Part shown: piece by piece, positions 24,119 to 31,223 of the stretch | Position numbering within the stretch: position 1 is the first letter of the stretch | How the letters are laid out: every line of letters begins with the position of its first letter | IMG/VR virus record: IMGVR_UViG_3300029319_007653 | Coordinates: 1 to 34,355 of that record | Length of the DNA stretch: 34,355 nt | Source: a virus | Direction: 5' to 3' (one strand) | Translations under genes and position numbers: made by a program | The notes under the pieces: generated by a model | Databases searched by the model: none | What the model saw: only the letters and a program-made list of their open reading frames with translations | What the model was told of the DNA's origin: nothing

Positions 24119-25064
24119 TGTTTATATACCACTCCGAGGTTCTCTTTAAGCCTTCCTCAACAGATGTTTTCGGTTCCCATCCAAGATCATTCTTTGCTTT
24201 GTCGCAATTCAGAATGACGGTGGTCGGGATATCTGGTTTAGTTAAATCGAACTTAAATTCTAGATCTTTACCATTCAGGGTCATGATTGTTTTCGCCAAC
24301 TCCAAGATAGGATATGCTTGGCCAGCACCACAATTATAAAGCTCATATTTGCTTTCTTGATTCTCGATACACTTGTCGATAAAGTCTATCAAATCGTCAA
24401 TGTAAATAATATCTCTGGATGCTCTTCCTTGTCCCCAAATTTCAAGAACTTCGTCTGCATTGATTACTTTATTAACAAATGCGGGGACAACATGACACTT
24501 ATCGAGATCAAATTTATCATATGGACCATAAACGTTTGAATGGCGGAAAGCAGTAAACTTGGTCTCACCAATTCTGGAATAGAAGTCACACATCTTCTCA
24601 CAAAACACTTTCATGTTACCCACACCAAAATAAGCAGGATAGATTTCATCCAGAGGGCTCCAGTCTGCTTCTGATTGTGGATGATCTTTTGGTTGATACA
24701 TCACGGTGCAACTTGGAAACAGCAAGTGTCCAACCTTGGTGCGCATTGCTTCTCGAAAGATCCAAGAGTTCATCACAGAATTGTCTGTAACGTGAACATA
24801 TGGTCGCTCTACTACGTCTTTAGCGCCGGTGGTTGTTGCGGCGGCCTGAAGAACGACATCAAATCTTTTGCTCTCAAAAAGATCAATAACCTCAGATTCT
24901 ACTCTGAGGTCAATTGAAACATACTCCACTCCCTCAACGACGCCTCTTTGAGGAACATCTTTGTTGAAAAGAGTAGCTGTGATATCATAACGATCTTTGA
25001 AGTAATCAAGGGCGGTTTTACCAATGAATCCATCAGCACCGCAAATCAGCATCTTCTGCTTCAT
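24108..25064 (-). CDS. Fcl/WcaG-like NAD(P)-dependent SDR with atypical active site (copy 1)
   Basis: The product has 318 residues. CGADGFIG is the cofactor loop; AAATTTGAKDV and the VYGPYDKFDLDKCHVVPAF segment are like GDP-fucose synthases. The expected YxxxK reads V148-G-N-M-K152, so the canonical Tyr is missing, although Tyr145 and Phe146 lie just before. The C-terminus (GKDLEFKFDLTKP, then SVEEGLKRTSEWYINN) is closely matched by the protein at 25716, indicating paralogues. A reductase or epimerase acting on a 4-keto sugar is likely; the altered site leaves the exact reaction open. It starts with ATGA overlap after the methyltransferase. Confidence 0.75.
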   Translation of the reverse strand: MKQKMLICGADGFIGKTALDYFKDRYDITATLFNKDVPQRGVVEGVEYVSIDLRVESEVIDLFESKRFDVVLQAAATTTGAKDVVERPYVHVTDNSVMNSWIFREAMRTKVGHLLFPSCTVMYQPKDHPQSEADWSPLDEIYPAYFGVGNMKVFCEKMCDFYSRIGETKFTAFRHSNVYGPYDKFDLDKCHVVPAFVNKVINADEVLEIWGQGRASRDIIYIDDLIDFIDKCIENQESKYELYNCGAGQAYPILELAKTIMTLNGKDLEFKFDLTKPDIPTTVILNCDKAKNDLGWEPKTSVEEGLKRTSEWYINNVR

Positions 25065-25723
25065 TCTTCCCCCTTGATAACGTAAGCAATACCAACCTCA
25101 GCAGAGTACGAAATAAACGTCCAATCAAGTCCAGATTCTCTTATAACACGAGGACTACCATATCGCTCGCCTTCAAAGTTAACGTCGTGCATAGCAATAA
25201 TACCACCGGGCTTTACTTTTGACCAGTAGTTTTCTAGATCCATTTTTACATATTCGTATGAGTGGTTACCATCAATAAAAACAGCGTCATACTCTCCGTC
25301 TTTGATAAGTTCATGTGCTTTAGTTGAGTCGCCCTGAATTATTGTTTCATGATCCAAGTCCATCTCAGGCAAGTATCTTTCAATGAATTCCTTATCGTAC
25401 TCAATAGTAGTCATATGGTCTAACAAAAGACTAAGCATAAAGTGAGTTGAACCCCAGTGTCCCAAACCAATTTGGAGCATATGTTTAACATCATTATCGA
25501 TAAGTAATTGCAAGAAATCAGATATTTCTTCCCGCACCTGTTGGGTTACTTGAGGATGGCTGTTAACAATATCAACATCTGGATTGATGTACAAGTCTTT
25601 GTACCAATCGTTGGCGGCCAATATGTCTCGCGAACGTTGTTCAGAGATAGCCAAAATAGCTTCAACGGTAGATAAAGCAGTTTGATCTTTTATGTATCGT
25701 CTTATAAATTTTTTATTAATCAT
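25061..25723 (-). CDS. SAM-dependent methyltransferase, Methyltransf_24-like
   Basis: From the ATG at 25723 the product has 220 residues. It has a Rossmann-type core: MLQIGLGHWGST (SAM motif I), TIEYDKEF, then AVFIDGNHSYEYVKMDLENY and GGIIAMHDVNF, the pattern of Methyltransf_24 enzymes that often methylate sugars. The start is decided by GGAGAG six bases upstream and an eight-base overlap with the preceding stop; an earlier ATG at 25771 lacks such a signal and lies deeper in the neighbour. It sits between two paralogous SDR genes, so a sugar O-methyltransferase is the natural inference. Confidence 0.75.
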   Translation of the reverse strand: MINKKFIRRYIKDQTALSTVEAILAISEQRSRDILAANDWYKDLYINPDVDIVNSHPQVTQQVREEISDFLQLLIDNDVKHMLQIGLGHWGSTHFMLSLLLDHMTTIEYDKEFIERYLPEMDLDHETIIQGDSTKAHELIKDGEYDAVFIDGNHSYEYVKMDLENYWSKVKPGGIIAMHDVNFEGERYGSPRVIRESGLDWTFISYSAEVGIAYVIKGEE

Positions 25724-26705
25724 TGTTCTCTCCAACATAGTAAGGATTAAATCGTCCTTTTGTGGGGCCATTCTTTATGTACCATTCGTAAGTTTCACGA
25801 AGACCTTCCTCCAAGCTAACAGAGACTTCAAAACCGTGACCTTTTAAGCGATCTGTAATAGGCACTCTAAATTGATCACCGGTTGGCTTAGTAAGGTCAT
25901 GGGTGATTTCAAGATCTTTTCCTGAAACCTTAACCAATGCTTCAATAACTGATTTAATAGTAAATGTTCTTCCGTTACCCACATTCATTGGCTCAGAAAT
26001 TTTGTTCTCAACTGCAAAGATAGCAGCACGAGCAACATCACGGGCGTGGATGATATCACGACCGGCTTCACCAGTTCCCCATATTTCTACAGTGTCTGTT
26101 GCTTCAGCAACTTTTCGAGTCAACGAAGGGATCAAAGTAGAGGTGCGGAGATCAAAATTATCAAATTTTCCATAAATGTTAGCGGGCTTGATAATAGACA
26201 TCTTTGCTGTCTCATATTGTTCATCATATGCATTAATTTGGACTTCGCCCATTCGCTTAGACCAACCGGCGTACCAATCGTTTGGAGATGGATTTTGTGT
26301 CCATAAGTCTTCTTCTTTGAACGTTCTAGCCGGTCCATAAGTACCGATAGTGCTCGTGTATAAACCCCATTTAACTGATGGCGTATTGTAAATTGCATCG
26401 ATCATATTAGTGTTCATCATGATGAAATCTCTAAAGATCTGATACTGAAATGTCTTCATAACAACAGGAGACCCTTTGATTCCTGCAATGTGAAACACGT
26501 AATCCATGCCCTCACACAGTTTGTGGCAGTTTTCTTTTGAGCGAAGATCCATCTTGATATATTTGGCTCCCCATGCAGGATCCAGATTGTTTTCGTCTAA
26601 TGAAACAGAGGTAACGTCGGCACCTCGTTTAACCATCAACTCTACTAGTTCTCGACCGACAAGACCGGTACCACCAGTAATTAATACTTTTTTGTTTTCA
26701 AACAT
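25716..26705 (-). CDS. Fcl/WcaG-like NAD(P)-dependent SDR with atypical active site (copy 2)
   Basis: The product has 329 residues. VLITGGTGLVGRELV is the cofactor loop, LYTSTIGTYGP the Ser/Thr region, and YAGWSKRMGE the segment of the catalytic Lys150. Here the residue four before the lysine is Ala146 and the tyrosine is one position earlier (Tyr145). IIKPANIYGKFDNFDL and the C-terminus (GKDLEITHDLTKP, SLEEGLRETYEWYIKN) match the SDR at 24108. Probably a nucleotide-sugar epimerase or reductase. GGAG precedes the ATG, which overlaps the upstream glycosyltransferase gene by eight bases. Confidence 0.78.
   Translation of the reverse strand: MFENKKVLITGGTGLVGRELVELMVKRGADVTSVSLDENNLDPAWGAKYIKMDLRSKENCHKLCEGMDYVFHIAGIKGSPVVMKTFQYQIFRDFIMMNTNMIDAIYNTPSVKWGLYTSTIGTYGPARTFKEEDLWTQNPSPNDWYAGWSKRMGEVQINAYDEQYETAKMSIIKPANIYGKFDNFDLRTSTLIPSLTRKVAEATDTVEIWGTGEAGRDIIHARDVARAAIFAVENKISEPMNVGNGRTFTIKSVIEALVKVSGKDLEITHDLTKPTGDQFRVPITDRLKGHGFEVSVSLEEGLRETYEWYIKNGPTKGRFNPYYVGENND
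25728..25733 (-). promoter_or_regulatory. Shine-Dalgarno deciding the start at 25723
   Basis: GGAGAG before ATG 25723, inside the end of the upstream SDR gene. It favours the 220-residue methyltransferase over longer forms. Confidence 0.7.
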
Positions 26706-27651
26706 GTTTATTACTCCAAGTGATTAGTGAATCATCGTCAGTCTGAATATAACGATAGATTTTTTCAACTGTATAATTTAAACTTCTCTGATAAGCGGCC
26801 TCTATGATGTCTCTATAATTTTTAAAATTACTGTTAACATCGTCAAGAATATCATTTAATTCATTAAAGTCTTCAAAATATATAAATTCTTTATCTGGTG
26901 TGTAGAAATCCTCGACCAGATTCCAAGGATCTTTCTTTACGATCATCAGAGACTTGCAACTTGCAATCTCGTGTGTTCGAACTTTGAATTGCGGCATGAT
27001 GCCGTCTTCAAAATGCATAAAAGCATCACCATCATTCTTTATTGATGAAGGGCTCATGTAAATCATATTAAAGCTCAAAGATGATCTACACTTACTTAGT
27101 TCGACCAACTTTTCATCATTAGTAAGCATAACGTGTGTGCATTTAAAAAATTCATATGGATGCCTCATCCATGTGTTTTTCTGAGAGGTCATGAATTTGT
27201 ATTTATGTCTCATCAAGCTCTCAATCGCTTTTATATGATCATCGCCATGAATTGAGCCCATCCACGAAGAAACAGCGTCATAATTTCCAAATTCTTTGAC
27301 CGTTATGTTGGTGTATGGATACGGTATGTATTTAAACTTTTCATATCCATAGTGCTCATTCATAAACTTGCAAGTAAATGGACAAACACAGTAAACATGT
27401 GTGAACCAATCATAATGATCAAAGTGGTAATAACCAGATTTGGCTGTGAACTCGCAAGGGCTCCAGAGAGCCAACAAACACCTTCTTTTATAATCAATAA
27501 AGGGCTCTTTTATATTGTTTCTATAAATCCAAGCAGCACCATTCATCAATGCCTCTTCGGTTGAATCGTCGCCCAAGGGTTGCAAGCTTTTATGCATATA
27601 GGGCACAACTCCCCACAATGAATCATCAGACCAATCACCAACTATCTTCAT
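26698..27651 (-). CDS. Glycosyltransferase, CgeB/Glyco_trans_1_2-like
   Basis: The product has 317 residues. The C-terminal third has the GT-B arrangement of the Glyco_trans_1_2 (CgeB-like) group: MPQFKVRTHEIASCKSLMIV, then EDFYTPDKEFIYFEDFNEL, then YRDIIEAAYQRSLNYTVEK. In this group the RxxE motif (here RTHE) contacts the donor nucleotide sugar. The N-terminal half is unusual and rich in aromatic residues and cysteines. Donor and acceptor are unknown. The ATG has GGAG upstream and follows the previous gene's stop by one base. Confidence 0.7.
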   Translation of the reverse strand: MKIVGDWSDDSLWGVVPYMHKSLQPLGDDSTEEALMNGAAWIYRNNIKEPFIDYKRRCLLALWSPCEFTAKSGYYHFDHYDWFTHVYCVCPFTCKFMNEHYGYEKFKYIPYPYTNITVKEFGNYDAVSSWMGSIHGDDHIKAIESLMRHKYKFMTSQKNTWMRHPYEFFKCTHVMLTNDEKLVELSKCRSSLSFNMIYMSPSSIKNDGDAFMHFEDGIMPQFKVRTHEIASCKSLMIVKKDPWNLVEDFYTPDKEFIYFEDFNELNDILDDVNSNFKNYRDIIEAAYQRSLNYTVEKIYRYIQTDDDSLITWSNKHV

Positions 27652-27652
27652 T

Positions 27653-28366
27653 CTATCTCCAGCCTCTTATTCTGCAATCGATATTAAATTCATCGATAAT
27701 GCTCTTCATCTCATTTGGGTACTCGGATAAGTTCCATTGGCCTTTCACAACAGCGGTGGCGATGCAAGGATAAATATTTGAATCATGGTGGTGTATGCCT
27801 CTCTTGGGAGTTCCACCATAATGCAGGAGACCTCGAATTCCAAGTTGTCTACAGTAATCGCCGCCATTTGGTTCATGCTGCATTCGTCCATTTTCACTTG
27901 GCGCAGCCCGAAAGACACTTTCAAACGCTCGTGTGTCCCAAAGCGACGCTTGTTGAGCAAATAAATTGGGACTATCAAAATCTATTATGTAGAGATCGTC
28001 TTTGAAGTGGTCTACTTTCTCTGGTCCTTTTATAAATTTACAAAAACTGTATTCTGTGTTGTCCAGAACCTCAGAGATCTCTTCTATCTTTTTCTGCTGA
28101 ACAAAATCATATAAATAATAATCTTCACTTGTATAAATTATATACTTCTCTTTGACTTGCTCAATGCAAGACAGAAACTGGTTACGATATGAAACGTTAT
28201 TGTCATAAGTTATAGGAATAATGTTTGCAGGAATGTCCTTGGTCGTATCTGTGAAAGCATACTTTTTGATACCGCTTGCATATTGATCAAGCCTCCCAAA
28301 ACAAGGAGGCCAGACATCAGAGTAGTTCGAATTGGTATCAATAATAAGGGCTATGTTGTCTTTCAT
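27653..28366 (-). CDS. Putative GT-A-type glycosyltransferase
   Basis: The product has 237 residues. The N-terminus ALIIDTNSNYSDVWPPCFG and the segment KYIIYTSEDYYLYD (Glu81-Asp82) resemble the start and the acidic metal motif of small GT-A glycosyltransferases; near the C-terminus is a histidine-rich GIHHHD. No family is recognised with confidence. It lies between a glycosyltransferase and a compact DegT-like enzyme, with ATGA overlap to the latter, so a role in glycan assembly is inferred from context and weak motif only. Confidence 0.5.
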   Translation of the reverse strand: MKDNIALIIDTNSNYSDVWPPCFGRLDQYASGIKKYAFTDTTKDIPANIIPITYDNNVSYRNQFLSCIEQVKEKYIIYTSEDYYLYDFVQQKKIEEISEVLDNTEYSFCKFIKGPEKVDHFKDDLYIIDFDSPNLFAQQASLWDTRAFESVFRAAPSENGRMQHEPNGGDYCRQLGIRGLLHYGGTPKRGIHHHDSNIYPCIATAVVKGQWNLSEYPNEMKSIIDEFNIDCRIRGWR

Positions 28367-28989
28367 TTTTTTAAAACCGGAATGTTTTTAAAGAGTTCAA
28401 ACTCAGTCAAATCTCTGTATGGTGGGTCCTCTGGAATGTCGGGCATGTGCTCAGGATAGTTCTGCATCAGTGTTAATCCTCGGGCAGCTTGTTCAGGCGT
28501 CATGTACATGTTCCAGCCCTCTTCGTCGATCATATCTTCATGGTATTTTTTGCCGTCGGTTCGGCCTTCGTATCGACGTGCTTTGAACCATTTTGCAGCC
28601 TCAGCATCGTCGCATAAAATGAGTCCACCCTTACCAATCTTGAGGTGTTTTTTGATGTGAAAACTGAGGCACATAAAGGTGCCGGGGATGTACATTCCGG
28701 AGGTCAATCTCTTCGCCGCATCATAGATTGGGTGAGGCTTCAATTGGTAAATTCCTTTCCAATCGATCTCCTCAAAAATTAAATTTCCACCGGCTTGTTG
28801 GATGGATTGTGGAGGCGAAAGATAGGTCTGTTTTGGAATGATTACGTCTTTGTTTTTAACGTCAACCCATAGGCACGAAAGGAAGATTGCATTGGTGCAG
28901 CTGTTCAACGAAACAGCATATTTTGACCCGCAATAATCAGCCATTGTTTCTTCAAACATTTTAACAATTTTGTAAGGATTATGACGCAT
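28363..28989 (-). CDS. Compact DegT/DnrJ/EryC1 aminotransferase with PLP lysine retained
   Basis: The product has 208 residues, against about 370 for the family. KYAVSLNSCTNAIFLS matches the phosphate-binding start, IIPKQTYLSP the next strand, IYDAAKRL gives Asp90 for the cofactor ring, and SFHIKKHLKIGKGG gives Lys114 at the Schiff-base position with correct spacing to GxGG. About 45 residues between the strand at 70 and Asp90 and much of the C-terminal domain are absent. No frameshift is needed to explain this. It would transfer an amino group to a keto-sugar if active. It is the first gene after the promoter at 29005-29033, with GGAG five bases before the ATG. Confidence 0.7.
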   Translation of the reverse strand: MRHNPYKIVKMFEETMADYCGSKYAVSLNSCTNAIFLSCLWVDVKNKDVIIPKQTYLSPPQSIQQAGGNLIFEEIDWKGIYQLKPHPIYDAAKRLTSGMYIPGTFMCLSFHIKKHLKIGKGGLILCDDAEAAKWFKARRYEGRTDGKKYHEDMIDEEGWNMYMTPEQAARGLTLMQNYPEHMPDIPEDPPYRDLTEFELFKNIPVLKK

Positions 28990-29004
28990 CTAAACTCCAA
29001 TAAT

Positions 29005-29033
29005 ATTATAACCTATTTGGCTTCATTTGTCAA
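29005..29033 (-). promoter_or_regulatory. Perfect consensus sigma-70 promoter
   Basis: On the minus strand, TTGACA (29033-29028) is followed by exactly 17 bases and TATAAT (29010-29005). It lies in the 67-base gap between the GNAT gene and the compact DegT-like gene, the largest gap in the window. Transcription would start near 28998, at or next to the GGAG Shine-Dalgarno, giving a leader of about ten bases. It could drive genes from 28989 leftward through the sugar island. That host RNA polymerase with its housekeeping sigma would use it, probably early, is inference. Confidence 0.8.
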
Positions 29034-29056
29034 GTAAAATATATAGAAATATTTTT

Positions 29057-29449
29057 TTATTCTTTCTGCAAAAGATAATATTTCTTCTTAAAGTTACACT
29101 TTTGAAATAAACGCAAACTTGCCTCATTTTCTAACTTAACTTTGGCTGTTGCGTTAGGAAAAAATTTCATTATTTCTGTGATCATGTAGGTCCCAACCCC
29201 CATTCCTTGAAAATTTGGATGAGTTGCAACTCTAATATCTCCGCGTATAACGCCAACATATCCCGCTGGTTGATCATTAACCAAACAAAGATAAAAGCAG
29301 TTTCCCCACGCCTCCATGTACATCTTATGGTGAGATTTTTCTATGTATTCTTGTTCGATGAAACCCTCTTTGACTCCATCCATATTGCGCAAATTGCGGA
29401 TAAACTCCCAGTAATCGGGATTATTTTGAACAAATGTCTTTGTTACCAT
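29057..29449 (-). CDS. GNAT-family N-acetyltransferase
   Basis: The product has 130 residues. The acetyl-CoA motif is IRVATHPNFQGMGVGTYMI (QGMGVG), and LENEASLRLFQKCNFKK is the usual C-terminal motif B; CLVNDQPAGYVGVI is the strand before it. The family transfers acetyl from acetyl-CoA to an amine; in this island, acetylation of an amino sugar made by the neighbouring DegT-like aminotransferase is likely, as in N-acetylated deoxysugars such as in Fdt or Qdt pathways. The gene overlaps the upstream one by seven bases and ends the transcription unit before the 67-base gap. Confidence 0.8.
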   Translation of the reverse strand: MVTKTFVQNNPDYWEFIRNLRNMDGVKEGFIEQEYIEKSHHKMYMEAWGNCFYLCLVNDQPAGYVGVIRGDIRVATHPNFQGMGVGTYMITEIMKFFPNATAKVKLENEASLRLFQKCNFKKKYYLLQKE

Positions 29450-30237
29450 ACGTCAACCTGCCTCCCAAAAGGGCTTCCAGAGTTCATCCAATAGGACGTT
29501 AGATAGCCTCTTGTGTATTTCCAGCCTTCCAAGTCCAGCAGGGGATTTAAGCACGATCCGATGTCTAAAAAGGTGTTATTTTGGTTCATTTTGAAGCATT
29601 CATGTATCACAAAGTTGGAAAGTGATGCAGCAGAGCATAAAACTATTGCATTATTAACATCTTTTGCTTCGATGTAGTCCATTACTTCTTGCACGACATT
29701 GTAATTGTTTACCATGCAATTTGATCCGATTATGAATGATTTTTCAACAGAGAATGGAAGTTTCATTACATTTGCGTTTTCATTTACGATATAAAGCACT
29801 TTTCGGGAACCCAAGAGGGGAACAATCTCTTCAACGAATCTTGAGTAGTTTGCATTTATGAGTAGATTTGCGAACGTTAAATTGGCGTGATCTCCGCCAT
29901 GAAAATCGATCATCCAATCGAAATTCTGTCTTCCAACGTGGCCATCAGTAGCCGTGCAAATGCCTTTAAAATAATTTTTCTGATTGTGTTTGAACGAGTC
30001 AATTAGCTTCTGTCGGTAGAAAGAATGCTGCTCTGGATAGAACTCTTTTTGCTCTTCTTTCGTGTAGATATTTGGACCCGAAACATCACCTGTGACGTAG
30101 TGCTTTTCAGCGAGTACAACGGTCTTATTTTGGAGGATAAAAAGCTCGCCATCTGAGAATCTAGAGAAGGCAAAATTCTCTCCCTCTTTTATCATCCGAA
30201 CGAGTTCGTCAAAGTCTTTATGAAAATTTTTAAACAC
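29443..30237 (-). CDS. Glycosyltransferase of GT-D (DUF1792)-like type
   Basis: The product has 264 residues. The segment NFAFSRFSDGEL (Arg26, Asp29, Glu31) is like the FSRFGDGE start of GT-D fold glycosyltransferases, and the late NTFLDIGSCLNPLL fits the conserved end of that domain. Those enzymes use a DxE motif for the metal and nucleotide sugar. The start is GTG, with AGGAG eight bases upstream and one base of overlap (TAGTG) with the epimerase stop. Assignment rests on the short motif; other folds cannot be excluded. Confidence 0.55.
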   Translation of the reverse strand: MFKNFHKDFDELVRMIKEGENFAFSRFSDGELFILQNKTVVLAEKHYVTGDVSGPNIYTKEEQKEFYPEQHSFYRQKLIDSFKHNQKNYFKGICTATDGHVGRQNFDWMIDFHGGDHANLTFANLLINANYSRFVEEIVPLLGSRKVLYIVNENANVMKLPFSVEKSFIIGSNCMVNNYNVVQEVMDYIEAKDVNNAIVLCSAASLSNFVIHECFKMNQNNTFLDIGSCLNPLLDLEGWKYTRGYLTSYWMNSGSPFGRQVDVW

Positions 30238-31223
30238 TACAAAAGCTCCTTGAGGACATCAGAAATTTTATACGATGCAAAGCCGTCGCCATAAGGACAA
30301 TCACCGAACGGCACTGGGTCTTTTTGCAACTCGTGAAACAACATTTCAATCTTGTCTGGATTGGTTAAAAATGAAAACACACCAACGCTCTCAGTCCTCT
30401 CAGTATGCTCTCTGCATACGATGCATTTCTTGTTGAAAAAAGATGACTCCTCTTGGATACCTCCGGAGTCAGTGATCACCAATTTGCACTTCGCCAAACG
30501 TCTAATAAATTTCTTATATGGAATCGGGTCAACGACGTTCACATGCTTCAAAAGATGTGCATGTTTTTTGACTCGCGGGTTGGGGTGAAGCGGAATGGTG
30601 AAAGTGTACTCTGGGTAGTTTGATGCGATCCTGTCTAGCGTCTCAAACCACACGGCCATCGAGTCATGATTTTCGCGGCGGTGCAAAGTGATGATTACTT
30701 CGTCACCATATTCTGTCTCGATCCCAGACAAGTTGTCGAGCACTGTGTTGCCGACAAGATAAACGTTCTCAAAAATATTCTCAGCATGTAAAGCATCCAT
30801 TGCTTTCTGAGTTGGGCAGAAATGAATATCAGCCATACATGAAACCGCTCGTCTGTTGAACTCTTCGGGATACGGATGACTCTTATTGTAAGTTCTCAGC
30901 CCTGCTTCAAGATGAATTATTTTTATACCTCGATGAAAAGCAGCGAGAGCCATAGCAAAAACAGAACTGGTGTCGCCTTGCACAAATATACTCGTGATCC
31001 CTTCAAAGATTTCTTCTTGGTTCATCATACTTTGAACTATCGAGTCCAACCTGTTTGCGCCATCAGAAACTTCAAGCCTCGTGACCTCTTCGTCTATGGA
31101 ATCCAGAATGTCCAAATGTTGACCCGTAAATAATAACTTGTATGGTATATCATTTCGTATCACATCAACAACTGGTTTTATTTTAATCCATTCGGGGCGG
31201 GTCCCAAAGCAAATCAGCATCAT
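30237..31223 (-). CDS. wecB: UDP-N-acetylglucosamine 2-epimerase (non-hydrolysing)
   Basis: The product has 328 residues, slightly shorter than WecB (about 370). FGTRPEWIKIKPV opens the protein; VQGDTSSVFAMA, HLEAGLRT, YPEEFNRR, then LHRREN and TDSGGIQEES are the family's active-site segments, all intact. It interconverts UDP-GlcNAc and UDP-ManNAc. The companion dehydrogenase WecC is not in the window, so the product may be used as ManNAc or go to a pathway off the right edge. Two ATGs at 31223 and 31220 are possible; the first gives an ATGA overlap with the upstream stop. Confidence 0.9.
   Translation of the reverse strand: MMLICFGTRPEWIKIKPVVDVIRNDIPYKLLFTGQHLDILDSIDEEVTRLEVSDGANRLDSIVQSMMNQEEIFEGITSIFVQGDTSSVFAMALAAFHRGIKIIHLEAGLRTYNKSHPYPEEFNRRAVSCMADIHFCPTQKAMDALHAENIFENVYLVGNTVLDNLSGIETEYGDEVIITLHRRENHDSMAVWFETLDRIASNYPEYTFTIPLHPNPRVKKHAHLLKHVNVVDPIPYKKFIRRLAKCKLVITDSGGIQEESSFFNKKCIVCREHTERTESVGVFSFLTNPDKIEMLFHELQKDPVPFGDCPYGDGFASYKISDVLKELL
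30246..30250 (-). promoter_or_regulatory. Shine-Dalgarno of the GTG-started gene at 30237
   Basis: AGGAG eight bases before GTG 30237, within the end of the upstream epimerase gene. It supports a real GTG start. Confidence 0.7.
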
